Shown: positions 10,301 to 22,426 of the stretch, in pieces
How positions within the stretch are numbered: position 1 is the first letter of the stretch
How the letters are laid out: each line of letters starts with the position of its first letter
Origin: Stereum hirsutum FP-91666 SS1
Lineage: Eukaryota; Basidiomycota; Agaricomycetes; Russulales; Stereaceae
NCBI RefSeq assembly: GCF_000264905.1
Contig: NW_006763145.1
Location: 1,014,612-1,078,611, forward strand
Direction: 5' to 3'
DNA: 64,000 bases
Position numbers and translations under genes: made by a program
Notes under the pieces: model-generated
Seen by the model: only the letters and a program-made list of their open reading frames with translations
Told to the model about the DNA's origin: nothing
Database searches by the model: none

Positions 10301-12989
10301 TCGAATCCATCCTATCATCCTCTTCCTCCTCCCTCACCTCCGCCGCCGTCCCATTCTCGCGCTCGGCCGCCAACGCAACACGCTCCGCCTCCAACGCAGC
10401 CCTCTCCGCCTCCTCCGCCACCCGCCCCGCCTCTTTCGCCGCCGCCGCCTCCTCCGCCTCCTCTAATTTCCTCTTCCCCAACAACTTCTTCATCGACCTA
10501 CTATGCCCCGCATACGCATACGGTTTCTCCTTCATCATCCCTCCCGCTTTACTCGGACTCTTCTCCAGCTCTTTCCCCAATTCTTCGTCTTCGCGCTCCT
10601 TCGCCCGCTCCTTCACCTCCCGGATAATCTCAACCTTCACTTTCTTCCGTTCCTCTTTATCCCTCATCCCCAATTTCGGCTTATTCTTCTTCTCCGGAAC
10701 TTTTATTTCCGGCGCGGAGGTCAACAAATAGTCCAGATTCTTCGCTCTACCCCTCGTCATGAACAGATCCATCGCGCGCACCTGTGCCGTGGCCTTTGCA
10801 GTACCAGCACCAGAACCAGAACCGGAGGAGGAGGGCTGGCCCGAGACGGATGCGGAGCTGAGAGAGGACGTGAGTGGGATTTTGAGCAGGTCGTTCGGTT
10901 TGAAGTTTGGGTCGTAGGGGCCGATGGTGGTGGTGGAGGCGGTGGAACCGATACTGGCATCGGAGGGGAGGCGGAGGAGTTTTCGGCTGTGGGGGGCGGC
11001 GGTGGGCTGGGAAAAAAGGAGATTGAATGTGGATGTGGATGATCAGTATTGTGTTTGAGATGAAGGTTGATTATTGTGATTTGGAAAAGAGAGAAGTAGG
11101 AAGCATGAAGATAGGGTGAAAATATTTCAGAATGTGATAACGATTTTTGTGTGCAATAAACACACTTGGGGGATTTATCGAATGCAAGCTCTTTGTGTGT
11201 GGTGTTCTGAGCCGTATGAACGCAACCCGGCATGAGCCTGTCCTATGTGGCTGACAGCACGAAGGGGAAAATCATGGTGACGCCAAAGTTCACCCGTCGA
11301 CATTGTGCTATATGACCATGCGTACATCCCCATTCAGGTCTCACAAGATAACGGCAAAGGACATCACAGACGACGGCAGAGCTAAGCCAGCCAAGAAGCG
11401 CTGAAGAGCTCATGCCCGACCAGCTGGCCGCCAACTGAATTGACAAGGATACGCGCCCCAACCCGGGCTTCTACATTTACACGTGTGATGGTCATCTACG
11501 CGACTATTATGTTCCGGGAACTCGGCGCAAGCCGTGCTCGCTCATGCAACACCACGCGATAATTACGTAATGTGTAACCATATATGGAACAAACGCGAAC
11601 AGTTCGCTCTCGACACAAGGAAACTTGCGCTGCCCTCTCTTCCCCTCTCTTCCTCTAAAAAACAATTCAACCGTTGAGAATCCCGAAAACGGGGAATGAG
11701 GTGCGTGTATGACAGGCCACACCCTCGATAAGAAAAAGCGAATGCATCTTAGGAGAAGAGGGGGGCACGGGGGAGTGAAAAGGGCAGCAACAAAGCAAGA
11801 CGCGTCGTGAAGAGACATAGACTGGTAGACCGATGGTGAAAATGCACAGAATAAACCACTCGACTTCCGTCGTATCGCGCGATCTAGATCATACATCAGT
11901 CTGTAAAGCCCATCGGGCCCACATGGAAGCATCAAGTTTTCTCGATGTCCATGTGCTAAGGTGATAAAGGACAAGGGCCCCTGCGCATCCCGATGCTCGC
12001 GCGGAGCGGACAGCGACGAAGAGGATGGGAAAGCGAGAAAAGAAAGATAATGGAGAAAAAAAGGAGGAGTAAATAATACATACCCCTTTCTTCGTCTCGG
12101 CCAGACTGCCTAGTGTCACTTCCTGTTCTCCTTCAGTCGCCGGCTTCGAGGTTTCGGTGCCCTGCTCCTGCAGATCTTCCAACCGTGGACGCTTGACGAA
12201 ACCTGTCTGGCGCTCCCCCGGCAAGGTCCTTTCTTGCGACTTTCTCTTGGGTTCAGGGCCGAAGCTTTGGTAGCTTTGGTCGGTCGGTAAGAGTGCATCG
12301 TGATGGCGGATGTGGAAAGCGCGGCCCTGCTGGGATTGGGAGAAGGTGGATTGGGACGAGGGAGGGCTGGTCGGTCCGGGAGAGGAGTGGTCTACAGAGC
12401 CTTCACGAGAGACGGGCAACGGTATGTGTGAAGGATCGTGGAAGGGGTACTGAGGACGGCGAGGAGGGTCCTGAGCCACCAGACGGTTGTAGACGTTATT
12501 CGGTGGGCGAGTCTGAGCACGGGGGGCGGCGCCCAAGGAGTAAAGGTTATTGGAGACGGAAGCCTGAGGAGAAACGGTACGGCGCTTTGGGTTGTCTGAG
12601 ATGGGATGAAGAGGAAAAGGAAGAGAAGAAGCAGGACGAAGAAAGAGCGTGGATGGTGGGTCGTTGTATCCTTGCTGAGGCTGGGGTGGCGGACTGTCCC
12701 TCCTGACGCGCTTCATGCGGTGGTTGTCGTCGTCGTCCGCGTTGTTCATGCCTGACGGAGGTGGCTGCTCCCCGACACGCCTACGCTTTCCGCTGACATC
12801 GTTCTGCTCATCGCGACTGTCGACACTGTCGCCATTACTGAACCAGCCCATGGGGTCATTGAAGATGTTCTTGATCGTAGACAGAACCGACTCCTCGCGT
12901 GCAAGCTTTCGAGGACGGACGTAGGGGAGCTGCTTGCGCGTCGGCTGGTTCTGGCGCTGACTCTGACGAGGAGAACGGGGGGGCTGCAT
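7379..12989 (-). CDS. FG-nucleoporin of the Nup1/Nup153 type
   Basis: Nuclear-basket nucleoporin. Three exons, 12084-12989, 9876-11006 and 7379-9805, all join in phase 0 and give 1487 aa. The N-terminus is basic, with a possible membrane-binding amphipathic helix (VLSTIKNIFNDPMGWFS) and nuclear localisation clusters (GKRRRV, MKRVRR). The middle contains a charged coiled-coil-like stretch rich in Glu, Lys and Ala. The C-terminal ~800 residues are Thr/Ala/Pro-rich with dozens of FSFG, FTFG, FGAP and SLFG repeats that bind karyopherins. The extreme C-terminus is short and basic (RKLPNRRGGKR), as in yeast Nup1. Intron 1 is 1,077 nt, far longer than others here; joining across it is inferred from matching phases, a TACTGAT branch site and a polypyrimidine-AG acceptor. 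If the exon 1 part were a separate gene, the FG protein would lack an N-terminus. Confidence 0.8.
11007..12083 (-). other. Unusually long (1.08 kb) nucleoporin intron
   Basis: Bounded on the minus strand by a GTATGT donor after AAAGGG and a pyrimidine-rich TTTTTTCCCAG acceptor. Both flanking exons are in phase 0. I see no coding exon or recognisable mobile element inside. Most other introns in this window are 50-100 nt. Confidence 0.55.
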
Positions 12990-13222
12990 CGGAGTGGCTC
13001 TGTGGCGGGCTGCTGGAGACGGTGTTTGTGGCTCGTGGCTGAGGGTGGCTGAGGGGAAGAGCCGGAAGGAACAACGCGTCCTCAGATCATCTCCCGTTTG
13101 ATATATCGCCTGTGAGCCTCGGGTTAGGGTTCGCCACACGCGTCCGATGACGTCCTTCTTCCTCGATGCAGTAACAAGGCCAAAACCGAATTCGAAGTGC
13201 TCCTTGTTCTGTTCCCCATGCT
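12990..13222. promoter_or_regulatory. Divergent promoter, nucleoporin / YME2
   Basis: The two start codons lie back to back with 233 bp between them, so the genes must share this space for initiation. The nucleoporin reading frame stays open upstream to 13139, but the first good start, followed by the conserved basic region, is at 12989. Confidence 0.5.
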
Positions 13223-16200
13223 ATGTTGCGCTCTACGCCTTCTCTTCTGAGGTCAACGGCTTCAGTAGTGGCCAGAAGACCAGTCCGTACTGGCAGGGTA
13301 CTTGTGGTGAGAAAGTACAGCCAAGACAACGTTACAGAGGTTACCCCAGTAGCGTCGAGTTCGAAAGAACCAATACCGAATTCGAGCGTATGTCTTTGGT
13401 TGTTATTCATTTTGAACACGCAGGCTGACATTTGTACCTTTGGATAGAGAAGAGAAGCGTGGCTCTTCGTTGACTCTGTATTCCCCATCACCTTTGCTCG
13501 CTGGGAGTGAGTCTTCTCGTTCGCTGTGGCGAGCAAGAGTCGTGTGCCACCTACCCGTCCCGACGTACTAACTGTTAGATTGGATCTTTGACTGTAGTGT
13601 CCGTTACTACTGGTCCCTCTTCCGACAAGATGAACTCCTCTCTTCGCTAAAACGTCTTCTGTCCGACGCTCAAACACACGACTTCCGGCCTCTCTCCCTT
13701 TCTCCACAAGTCAAAGACGGTGGCGTGTTCGTCAAGTTCGAGTATTCTGGACCGGACGGACAAGTCGAGAGTACGCTGAGGAGGATAGAGGAGGATCTGA
13801 GAGAGCATGTGAGCAAGAATGGTGGGATACCGAATTCGTTGGGTGTCTTCAAGAGGGGAAGCTTGTGGGTTGTGAGAGGTAGTCCATGGCGTGAGGTACG
13901 TCCTCCTTCACAGAGTCTATGATGCCTAGAGTTGACAGAATATGTAGGATATGTATAGGTTCGCATCACCGCTTCTCCGAGTGATATTCGAAGGTCCAGA
14001 CGTCCAAGAAGAAGCCCTCTACAACATCTTCCGCGTACGTCCCAACCCACCCTCTCACCCACCCTCCCATTCTTTCATCCCACCTCCCATCTAACACACA
14101 CCCAACCAACCAAACAGCCCTACGGCCGCATAGTCGACCTCTCATCCCCCTCCCCCCTCCCCGGAACCTCCCTCCGCTCCTCCACCATCTCCTTCTCCAA
14201 ACCCACCTCCGCCGTAATCGCCCGCAACGTCGCCCACGGGATCAACGCCGGTCAAACTCGACTACGAACGGTGTTTCAGCCGCCCGTGCAGGCGCATGTG
14301 GTGAGAGACTGGATTACGAGCCATCCGAAGATTATGGGACCTGTGTTTTTCTTTTTGATTGGGACGATCACTTACACGGTACGTTTTATTTTATGATTGT
14401 TTTTCGTTGGAGAGTTTGGGATGGGGATGTGGATGTGCGTGCTTATTAGATGGAATGGGAATGGTGTAGATATTCGACCCGATCCGTGCGTTCTTCGTCG
14501 AAGCCAAAGTCGGCGACTGGCTCGATTATCGCGGTACGTCTTCCTTTTTCCTTTTTCCCTTTTCCCTCAACCTCCAAACCCTCTCCCCCTTCAGTCATAC
14601 TCACGTTTCCAACTCCACCTGTTTTTTCTTTCGTAGAGTTCAAAGCCTACCAATGGCTCCGCGCCACCGCCCTCACCCGATTCTCACTCGGCGATAACAG
14701 CAGCAGTACCACGAAATTAGAAGACGCGGACGCGGAGGGGAGTTGGCAGACGAGGAAGGACGCGGAGGTGGCGTTGAGGAATTATTTGAATGATTTGCCT
14801 AGTGGGTGGTTCTTTTCCTGTCCCCTGTTCCCTGTCTTGGTTCTTGGCCCCTGTTTTGGTTCTTGGCCTCTGTTTTGGTTCTTGGCCCCTGTTTTGGTTC
14901 TTGGCCCCTGTTTTGGTTCTTGGCCCCTGTTTTGGTTCTTGGCCCATGGTCGAGGTCGTGACTGTGCAACTGACGATCCTTGTTTGTCTGGGTTGGCGAT
15001 GAATAGCGACGGTGGCGTTCGTTCATGGACCACAGGGGAGCGGTAAATCCAGGATGCTAGGCCGCGTATTGAAAGACGTCGAACGGTAAGTAACCATTTC
15101 ACTCACTCTCACTCTCAAATCCATTCATTCATTCATCCACGCGCTGTGCTCACATCAAACCCTCTCACGACTGTGCTCACTACAATCTCCCTCTGAAAAT
15201 ACCTCGGACGACACAGATCAGCACTCGTCATCGACGTCTCCGAACTCCTCAAAGCGAACTCCGACACCCAGATGATCGCCTCGCTCGCGGAGCAGACGGG
15301 CTATTGGCCCGTGTTCAGCTTCTTGAATGATATCAACCATTTGGTGGATTTGGCGAGTGTGGGGTTGATTGGGCAGAAGGGTGCGTTTTCCTGTTTCTTC
15401 CCCAGCCTTTGCCTCATTCTGCGACCCATTATGGTTTGGTTTGGGCTGATGGGCGTGCGAATGTGGACGTGTTGTTGTAGCCGGCTTCTCGACCTCCCTG
15501 ACGGACCAAACGAAAAATATCCTCGAGATCACGGGTACGGCGCTCACGTCCCTGCAAGCCTCCAACCGTAAATCCTTCGAAGAACAATCGAAACGCAACA
15601 CTCGGAACAAAGATAGCGCGGCGAAAGGAGGATTGGTCGGCCGAGTGAAGGGTTGGTTTGGCGCGACTAATGAGAATGTGGACGGTGCTGTGGGCAAGGA
15701 GAAGCTGGAACGGGAGGTGAAGGAGAAGGTTGAAGAGACGACGGAGAAGGGAGAGGAGGTGGAGAAGGCTGAGGGGGTGTTGGAGGGTGTGAGGAGGAGT
15801 GGACAGGACGTTTATAGAGTTGCGACTGGGATACCTACCGGCACCGTGTCCAAGGTGAGGGAGTGGGTCGGGTACAACTCGTCCTCCGAATCCTCCAGCG
15901 AGCCTGCCAAGGACGACAAAGCTGAAGAGGGCGGGAGCGGCGAGGCGAGCAGGAACGAGGACGATGTGCATGCTGTGAAGGCGCTGCCGATTGTGGTGTT
16001 GAAAAATTATAATGCGGGGAAGAGGGATGATGTGTTGGATGTGCTGGGCCAGTGGGCGGCGGGGTTGGTCGATAACCAGGTGCGTTGCTTATCAATTTAT
16101 ACCATTGGAAGGCGACTGACTGGGATGCACGACACGTACACTATCCTAGATCGCCCATGTCGTCGTACTCTCCGACAACCGCGAAAACTCCAAACGTCTC

Positions 16201-17346
16201 GCAAAAGGTCCGGTCCCACTGCCTCACTGTCATATGATTTATGAACTCATCGCTCGTTTTTCAACACAAATAGCACTCCCCTCTAAGCCACTCAATAGTA
16301 TCGCCCTCTACGACGCTGACTCCGCCAGCGCTCTCCAGTTCGTCAAGCAGCGGTTACACGAGTCTGGTATCGATGCCGATTTCTCGGAGAAGGAGACGGC
16401 GTACGTTGAGAGGCTGGGTGGGCGGGCTAGTGATCTTGCTAGTGTGCGTTCCCTTCTCTGTTTCCCCGATATACTATCTTCAACATGTTCCATTACCCCA
16501 TATTGGGCTTTACTGACATTAATTTCCCTCAGTTGATTCACAAAGTCCGCGGCGGCCAACGGGTGGTGGACGCAGTAGATGATATCGTCCGTCGTGGTGT
16601 GAGCGAACTCCGAAAGAACGCGTTCGGGGACGATATGGAGGATGCGAAGGCTTTGCCCTGGACGAGGGAGCAAGCTTGGGCGGTGTTGAAGGCGTTGTCT
16701 GGTGCCAACGAGGTGCGTCTTTTTGTTCACCTTCAACACGTGGAGTTGTTGACTAAGGGCATTTGGTACGTATGTGTAGGTTCCGTATCATGATGTGCTG
16801 GTGAACTTCCCGTTCAAGGGCGATGAGGCAGCGTTGAGGGCAATGGAGCAGGCGGAGTTGATCACTATTGGGACGCATAACGGTAAGTCATCCAACGTCC
16901 CATCACACCCTCTACTGATCCGTCAACTAAAATGTGTGGCAGAACGACCGTCTGTCATCCGTCCTGGAAAGCCCGTGTACCACTACGTCTTCGAGCGCCT
17001 CGTCTCAGGTAACTCTCTTTCCTTATAATCTAATTCACCGCCCACGAATTCAAATCTCACCTCATTCTCCATAGACCCGATCTTCCAAGCGACCCAAGAC
17101 CTAGCATTCAACACCAAGCTCGTCGAAGCCGCCGAAACCATCGTCAAATCCTGCGAATCCGAGCTCATCGCGCTCAAAGAGATCGCTTCGTTCGACCAGG
17201 GCAGCTGGAACCTTTTGGCTGGTCCGAGTCCGACAAAACAAAGGGCGACGCATTTGTTGGAGAAGATGCAGGCGGCACAGGAGAGTGTGAGGAAGTTGGA
17301 GAAGAGGAATGCGGAGTTGAAGGCGGTTTTGAAGAAGGGCGGTTGA
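13223..17346 (+). CDS. YME2: Mitochondrial inner-membrane protein Yme2 (RNA12 family)
   Basis: Mitochondrial escape protein 2, an inner-membrane P-loop protein involved in mtDNA maintenance and nucleoid structure. I place 16 exons: 13223-13387, 13448-13506, 13598-13895, 13948-14034, 14118-14378, 14470-14533, 14637-14801, 15007-15085, 15217-15380, 15481-16079, 16150-16207, 16274-16443, 16533-16712, 16780-16882, 16943-17008 and 17075-17346. They sum to 929 aa in one frame. The N-terminus is an Arg/Ser-rich presequence (MLRSTPSLLRSTASVVARR). Next come the family signature REAWLFVDSVFPITFARW, an RNA-recognition-like part (YNIFRPYGRIVDLSS), a membrane segment (GPVFFFLIGTITYTIF), a Walker A loop (HGPQGSGKS) and a C-terminal coiled coil ending LKAVLKKGG. 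The second splice (GA|T GTC CGT) was set to keep the conserved W-D-x-R-x-Y. Family assignment is firm. Confidence 0.88.
14826..14945. repeat. 19-bp minisatellite inside a YME2 intron
   Basis: Five full, nearly perfect tandem copies of a 19-nt unit (cttggcccctgttttggtt) at 14843-14937, with partial copies on each side, inside the 205-nt intron 14802-15006. One copy has a C-to-T change. The intron is two to three times longer than its neighbours because of it. Confidence 0.85.
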
Positions 17347-17749
17347 GTGAGTTGATAACGTTGTAGAGGAGCCAGGGATCTCAGAATGACAGTCGTCTGT
17401 GTGCTGCGCAATGTAAGACCGTGACTCATAGCATAGTGCAGGATGACGACGATAGCAAGGTAGAGTGGCGGCGAAACCCCCTTAGGCTTGGGGCCCGCTC
17501 CCCGATTTGCCTGGAGGCAATTCACGACGTCTTATAAGTCACTGACGGGCAGTTCCGGGGCTGTTATTTTCTTTCTGGTGACTACATCCTTACTTGTGTT
17601 TTCCTACCATCTGCACCCGAAGTACTTATATCCAAGGAAAGTAAGTTGGGCTCATAACAAGCCTACAGTTTCGAAACTTGTCTGCTGATTCAATGTAACG
17701 GCATAGTATTTTGCACCTTACAGAGCAGGTCGAGGGGTTTTCGAGGCCC
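17347..17749. other. Intergenic region, YME2 to F-box 2
   Basis: 403 bp. A 66-codon open frame (17488-17688) encodes a hydrophobic stretch, but it has no recognised family and no joining frame, so I treat the region as 3' flank plus promoter of F-box 2. Confidence 0.35.
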
Positions 17750-19557
17750 ATGTCGACGATGTCAGAGGGCGTGACATCAGAAGATATTGTGAGTTTCTCC
17801 CTTCCGTATACGATGTGGTAGGACTGAACTGACATTGCTCCGCATTGACATAGCAGACCGAGACTGTGTCGCCGAGGACGGTATACGGCATTCGCCTGGT
17901 TGAGAGCATCCCAAGGGCGAAAGGTGAGAAGTTTTCATGTCTTTCTCACATCAACCGCTACTGATCAAGTGTTCGACACTACTGACGATCATAGTCTGCG
18001 GTGCTCTCACGTCTGGCGGAACAAGTGTTGATATGCCGAACGAGCTATGGCTCCATGTCTTCGGTTTCGCCACCTTCGTCCCTGGCGTTCTGGATATCGC
18101 ATCCGAAGATCCATTCCAAGCCTCTCTCCCCTACGGACCCTCTAGGCCCATGTATTCGGATACGCAGCTCGATTCCGTTCGTCGAGACGTGAGGACATCG
18201 ATCGCATTCGGCCTTCAGCTCACGCTCGTCTCCAAACGATGGCATGACATCTTCATCGCAAGACTGTACCGGCATCTCCATATCCGTAGTTACCGTCACT
18301 TGGATGCTCTCATCCACAAGCTAGCCCGTCCCCAGGAACTGAAATCACACCCATTCTCTTCGCCCTGGCCCCTCGGGAGCCTGGTTCGTCGCCTAGATCT
18401 TGCCATAACGGACGTGCCGTGGCGTCATGGAGGTTCAGTAAACTTCCTGGCGCAGGTGGAGAGACTATTTGAGCATCTACCACAGCTCAAAATTCTCGAG
18501 ATCTCCTGGTCCGTGGACAATCCTGTGAGTTCGCGCCAGAGTTTGCAAGCACGACGGAAAATACAGCCTACCCTCGAATTTTGGGAGACGGTCAGCTCTT
18601 TCTGCGGAGGGTCGTTGCGTCGCCTCGACCAGACCCGGACACTATCTGAATCCTTCCCCCCGGCCCTGGGCATGCGCCCCCGCGACTTCTTTCAATTTTT
18701 TCCGCGCATATGTACAGACGGTCAACTTGCCCGTGGGAATCGCATTTGGCCCGTATTGTTGGTTATGCGACGCGACATCTCACCCGCCCGAGACCTTGCA
18801 GTCAAATGCATACCTCGTTCTTCAAATTATATCTGAACCTTGCCAGTGCGACCTGCATTCCGCCACTGCTCAACCACCACCTTTTCCATCGCTTACCACG
18901 GCTATTGTGTCCGGCGATATCCTCAGATTTGGAACAAGTACGACCAGTCGGTTTATTCGCCTTCAGGGCCCACTCCTCACGACCATCTACCTTACGGGCA
19001 GCATATCACCACTTGAACCACAATATCCGAGCTTTGCATCGTCATTGCAGACCCTTGGTCAACATTGCCCACGTCTATCGCGCCTCGTTCTTGCGTTACA
19101 GAACATGCTTGACGGGCTCGGCGAGCCTACCGTCCTGAACGAGAGACGGCTAGACATCATTCGCAGTATCCCTACAACTGTCACGCATTTGGGTGCTTGG
19201 TACGGCCATTATCCCTTATACGCTCGGACAGACCTGAGGAGGATCATTTGTTGGCTCGCCACACCAGAGATCAGACGTACTTCCATCCGCGTCGTCCGTA
19301 TGTTTGATCAAAAGACCCCGCAGGGCCATGCCACAATGCTTCCTCCATTCTCCGCCGGGACGACAGAATCAGAGGGGATACGATTCGCGAGTGATGACCT
19401 GGACCAGGAGTTATTGGAAGACTCCCCGGAGGACTTGTTCGCACAAGAGAACGGGGTTCCTCCTCATAGGTTCGTCGGCGCGTTGCGTCGTCTGAGCGAA
19501 TATGGCATTCGGGTAGAGCATGCGGACGGACGCGAAGTGACGGAGTTAGATCATTAA
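17750..19557 (+). pseudogene. F-box protein, paralog 2, frame-broken
   Basis: Paralog of the F-box gene at 4342-6025. Exons 17750-17788, 17857-17923 and 17995 onward join in frame and lead into the F-box MPNELWLHVFGFATFVP. The first frame ends at 18836. From about 18712 the homology to paralog 1 continues in the +1 frame to the stop at 19557, ending RRLSEYGIRVEHADGREVTELDH. Alignment with paralog 1 (FPHIRTIG versus FPRI..QTVN) puts the break at 18706-18720, where about four extra bases (tgta) are present. No GT-AG intron fits there. Everything else, including the C-terminus, is conserved, so this is either a young pseudogene, a sequencing or assembly error, or two shortened products. A strain re-sequence would settle it. 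Confidence 0.65.
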
Positions 19558-19949
19558 CCTAGTAGAGCAATTTTCGAGTCATGATGTTGGATTTGCGAAT
19601 GCTCGTCAAAGAATGTTTCCCGTCGTCTTGGTCCCTATCCTTGAGTTTCTCGTGTCAGGTTTACCCCATGGCCGTTATAGATGGACTTCGTGCGCCTGAA
19701 TGTACTTGCACGGCTACCTTTACATTGGCTGATATAACTGTTCCATAAGCCGATACTTTGTAGTCGCTGTTTTCTTCAGGACAAAGTTTCTAAATGTCCT
19801 TGTCATAGCCGATGAATGAACACGATGCTGGTGCCACACACTCCATGAAATTTTCGGATACAGAAGCATGCGACGAAAAACCATACGATGAAAGCCAAGG
19901 CGACAACGCGGACACATTCAACCATACAACCACAATATTGGGCGACATT
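19558..19949. other. Convergent intergenic region
   Basis: 392 bp between the ends of F-box 2 (+) and TRAPPC13 (-). I see no gene; it should hold both polyadenylation regions. Confidence 0.4.
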
Positions 19950-22426
19950 TCACTCCTGGAGTGACTTCACCCATACCTCACCTACAACATCCCACTCCTT
20001 CAACACCCTCACCGTCTCGATCTTTCTTTCCTCTCCATTACCCACATTATCCTGATCCTCGTATCGATCCCCGACGAGCACCACCCGCAGACCCCCAACG
20101 TTCCAGAACCCAGCCTTCCTGGGCAAATACTCCAACTCAAAGTCCCATGAACCTTCCACCCTCTTACCAACGCCAAGGCCATCCTTGTTTACCTCACCTT
20201 CACCTTCTCCACCTCCTTCGACACCCACTCCGGGTTCACGCACAGGTACTGGCGCAGACAACCGAAGAGGAGGGAGGAATATGGCCGAAGGACCGAGGTA
20301 TCTGACATATGCTGATTTACCGTATTTCTCCTCGTCTTGTGGCGCAGGTACGGGCTGCGGGAGTGTAGTGGAGACGGGACGTTCGGGGAGAGGAGAGGTT
20401 TGTTCGATTGGTGAACCGACGAGTGTACGTTCGTTCGAGCTGAGCATCGAGATGGATGTCTGGCGGCTGAGGGGGGTGGAGGTTGTGGATGGTGAGGTAA
20501 TTGTAAGAGCTTGGACGCGAGGCGTATGCGCGGTTTCGGTGGCGGTAGGCTGTGCATTTGTGTTCGAGGATGTGGACGAAGTAGCAGCAAGCATGGGGAG
20601 TTGGACGTGTTGTACAACGACGGTGAGGACGCGTTCCTTCCCGGCGGGGACGGGAGCAGCCGAGGAAAGCGTGAAAGCGACCTTGAAGGGTTTCTCCACG
20701 AACACGTCGTCCCTCGGAATCTCTCTCACGACCAAATCAACGTCCACTGCGTCGCTGCCTAGCGTGGATGCAGCCTGCCCAGCGTCACCAGCTCCAGGGC
20801 TCATACCACGGAGTGCAAGAGCGTTCCCTGCTGCTCCGAAGGTAGTTACGGGACTCTGAGAGCGTGGAGGTACGGACATGGGCCTGTTCTTGAAGGGTGA
20901 AGTGGGACGATAGGGTGCTGGAGTGCCACTTGGGCCAATGGGTGGGGTACTGGACCGGGACCCGGGGCGCGAGTGACTTGGGAGAGGTGAGTTGGCAGTT
21001 GTGGTGGGTGTGCCGCGTTGGAGATATGGTGGGAGAGCAGACGCTGGCTGGCGGGGTGGTGATTGTACTGAGGGTACTGGGATACGGCGAGAGAGCATCT
21101 GGTGATTACGAGAGGTCAGAGTGCGGCAAAAACTATGTTGATGCAGTAAAACGTACTGAGGTCAACAACCGACCAGGTTCACCGAAGGATGACCTCCAGG
21201 ATATATCAAGTCTACCCAGGGGGATGATGCTTCCAGGTGTGTGCTGGATCGCAAAAGTCGGCAATTTCACAGCCGCTAAGATATACATATATTGTCGTAT
21301 ATCCTGTGGTTGCATAAGCGTCTGCGAGCCAGTGAATAGACTCTCTGGTTCTGTGGCGTCCGGATCGGACGGAGGAAGTACGTTTCCCTCTTCGACTTGC
21401 CAGCCTTGAGCGGGCTCGAAGAGCATGCGTTCAAACCACATGGGTTCTTGGGTGAGATTCTGGATATGGACTTCGAGAAAGACTTTCTCGCGTTCACTTC
21501 GAGAGAGGAGAGCGGAGGGAGAACGTGGCGTATGGACTTTAGTTTTGACAGATAGAGGGTTTGTGACCTATCATTACTACCAATCAGAACCTTTCTTGAC
21601 AATAGAAGGGGGAATGCCACGCGAGACAGTGGGTTAAAGAAGTTTTAGGCAGGACACCTTGGTGACAGGACAGAGTGATATGATGCCTGTGACGGTTTCG
21701 CTCGAGGTGCCACAGCTGCTATTGGCCAAAGACTTGCCCGTACTTGTACATCCGCCCACACAAAAAAGGCATAGATATGAAAGAGCAGTGTCGAAGACTC
21801 ACCGCAAACTTATAGAATTTCCTGAATGTCTGGACATCGGGATCTCCGTTCTGCCCATCGAATGGAGGCTGCGGCGGTCGCGCACCTGGAGGGAGCTGAT
21901 AGGTGACCGTGCAGGCCAAAACGTGCTGACCCAGCTCCTTAATCTCATGATTCACAATGGTCTCCAGCGTATCTCCGGCAACCAGACTCTGTGTTGGACC
22001 TCCCAATTCCGCGAGAAGGACCTTGTTTGTGGCCGTCTGCATTTCGATCTTGAGGTTTACGCCGTCGACTGCAACAACGGTCTCGTTGTTGATCGCTAGA
22101 ACCCCCGAGAAGGTCTCACCCAGTTGGATAGCCCCAAATGAAGAAGGAAGAGTGAGGAGTTCGGTATCATTGTAGAGGTCACGAAGCGTCTTCGGATGAC
22201 CTGGTAGGGGTGATTTGCCTTGTAAAGAGAGTATCGAGGCCGTGGAGTGCGCTGAGAAGGAAGGAGAGCTTGAGTAAAATGGTTCCCAGGCACTTGCAAT
22301 AGAAGGTCGCTACTAAGAGCAATTTCAGCTCTCCAAACCCGTGGTCAATTAAAGGACTTGATTCAGATGAGTACGCACGGAGACCCGCATCACTTTGAGA
22401 GAGAGAAGGTGTCCCTGGCCGTCCAT
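19950..22426 (-). CDS. TRAPPC13: TRAPP complex subunit TRAPPC13 (DUF974)
   Basis: Subunit of a TRAPP tethering complex acting in Golgi and autophagic vesicle traffic. Exons 22379-22426, 21803-22309, 21157-21567 and 19950-21098 all join in phase 0 and give 704 aa. The start MDGQGHLLSLKVMRVSRPS matches the typical N-terminus of the family. Exon 2 has LETIVNHEIKELGQHVLACTVTY and FRKFYKF, the core DUF974 signature. Exon 3 has FLEVHIQNLTQEPMWFERM and YMYILAA. Exon 4 has a long Pro/Ser-rich low-complexity insert, then beta-rich segments ending VVGEVWVKSLQE. The insert makes it longer than animal TRAPPC13 (about 420 aa). Divergent from the cyclin-like gene at 22902. Confidence 0.85.

Noticed and set aside
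10757..11233. 158-codon minus frame overlapping nucleoporin exon 2
   Set aside because: It is a Pro/His-rich shadow in another frame; the phase-0 join PTAAPHSRKLLRLPSDASIG matches the gene body.
14843..14937. Repeat array that might be mistaken for CRISPR
   Set aside because: Units are directly contiguous with no spacers and lie in an intron of a eukaryotic gene: a minisatellite.
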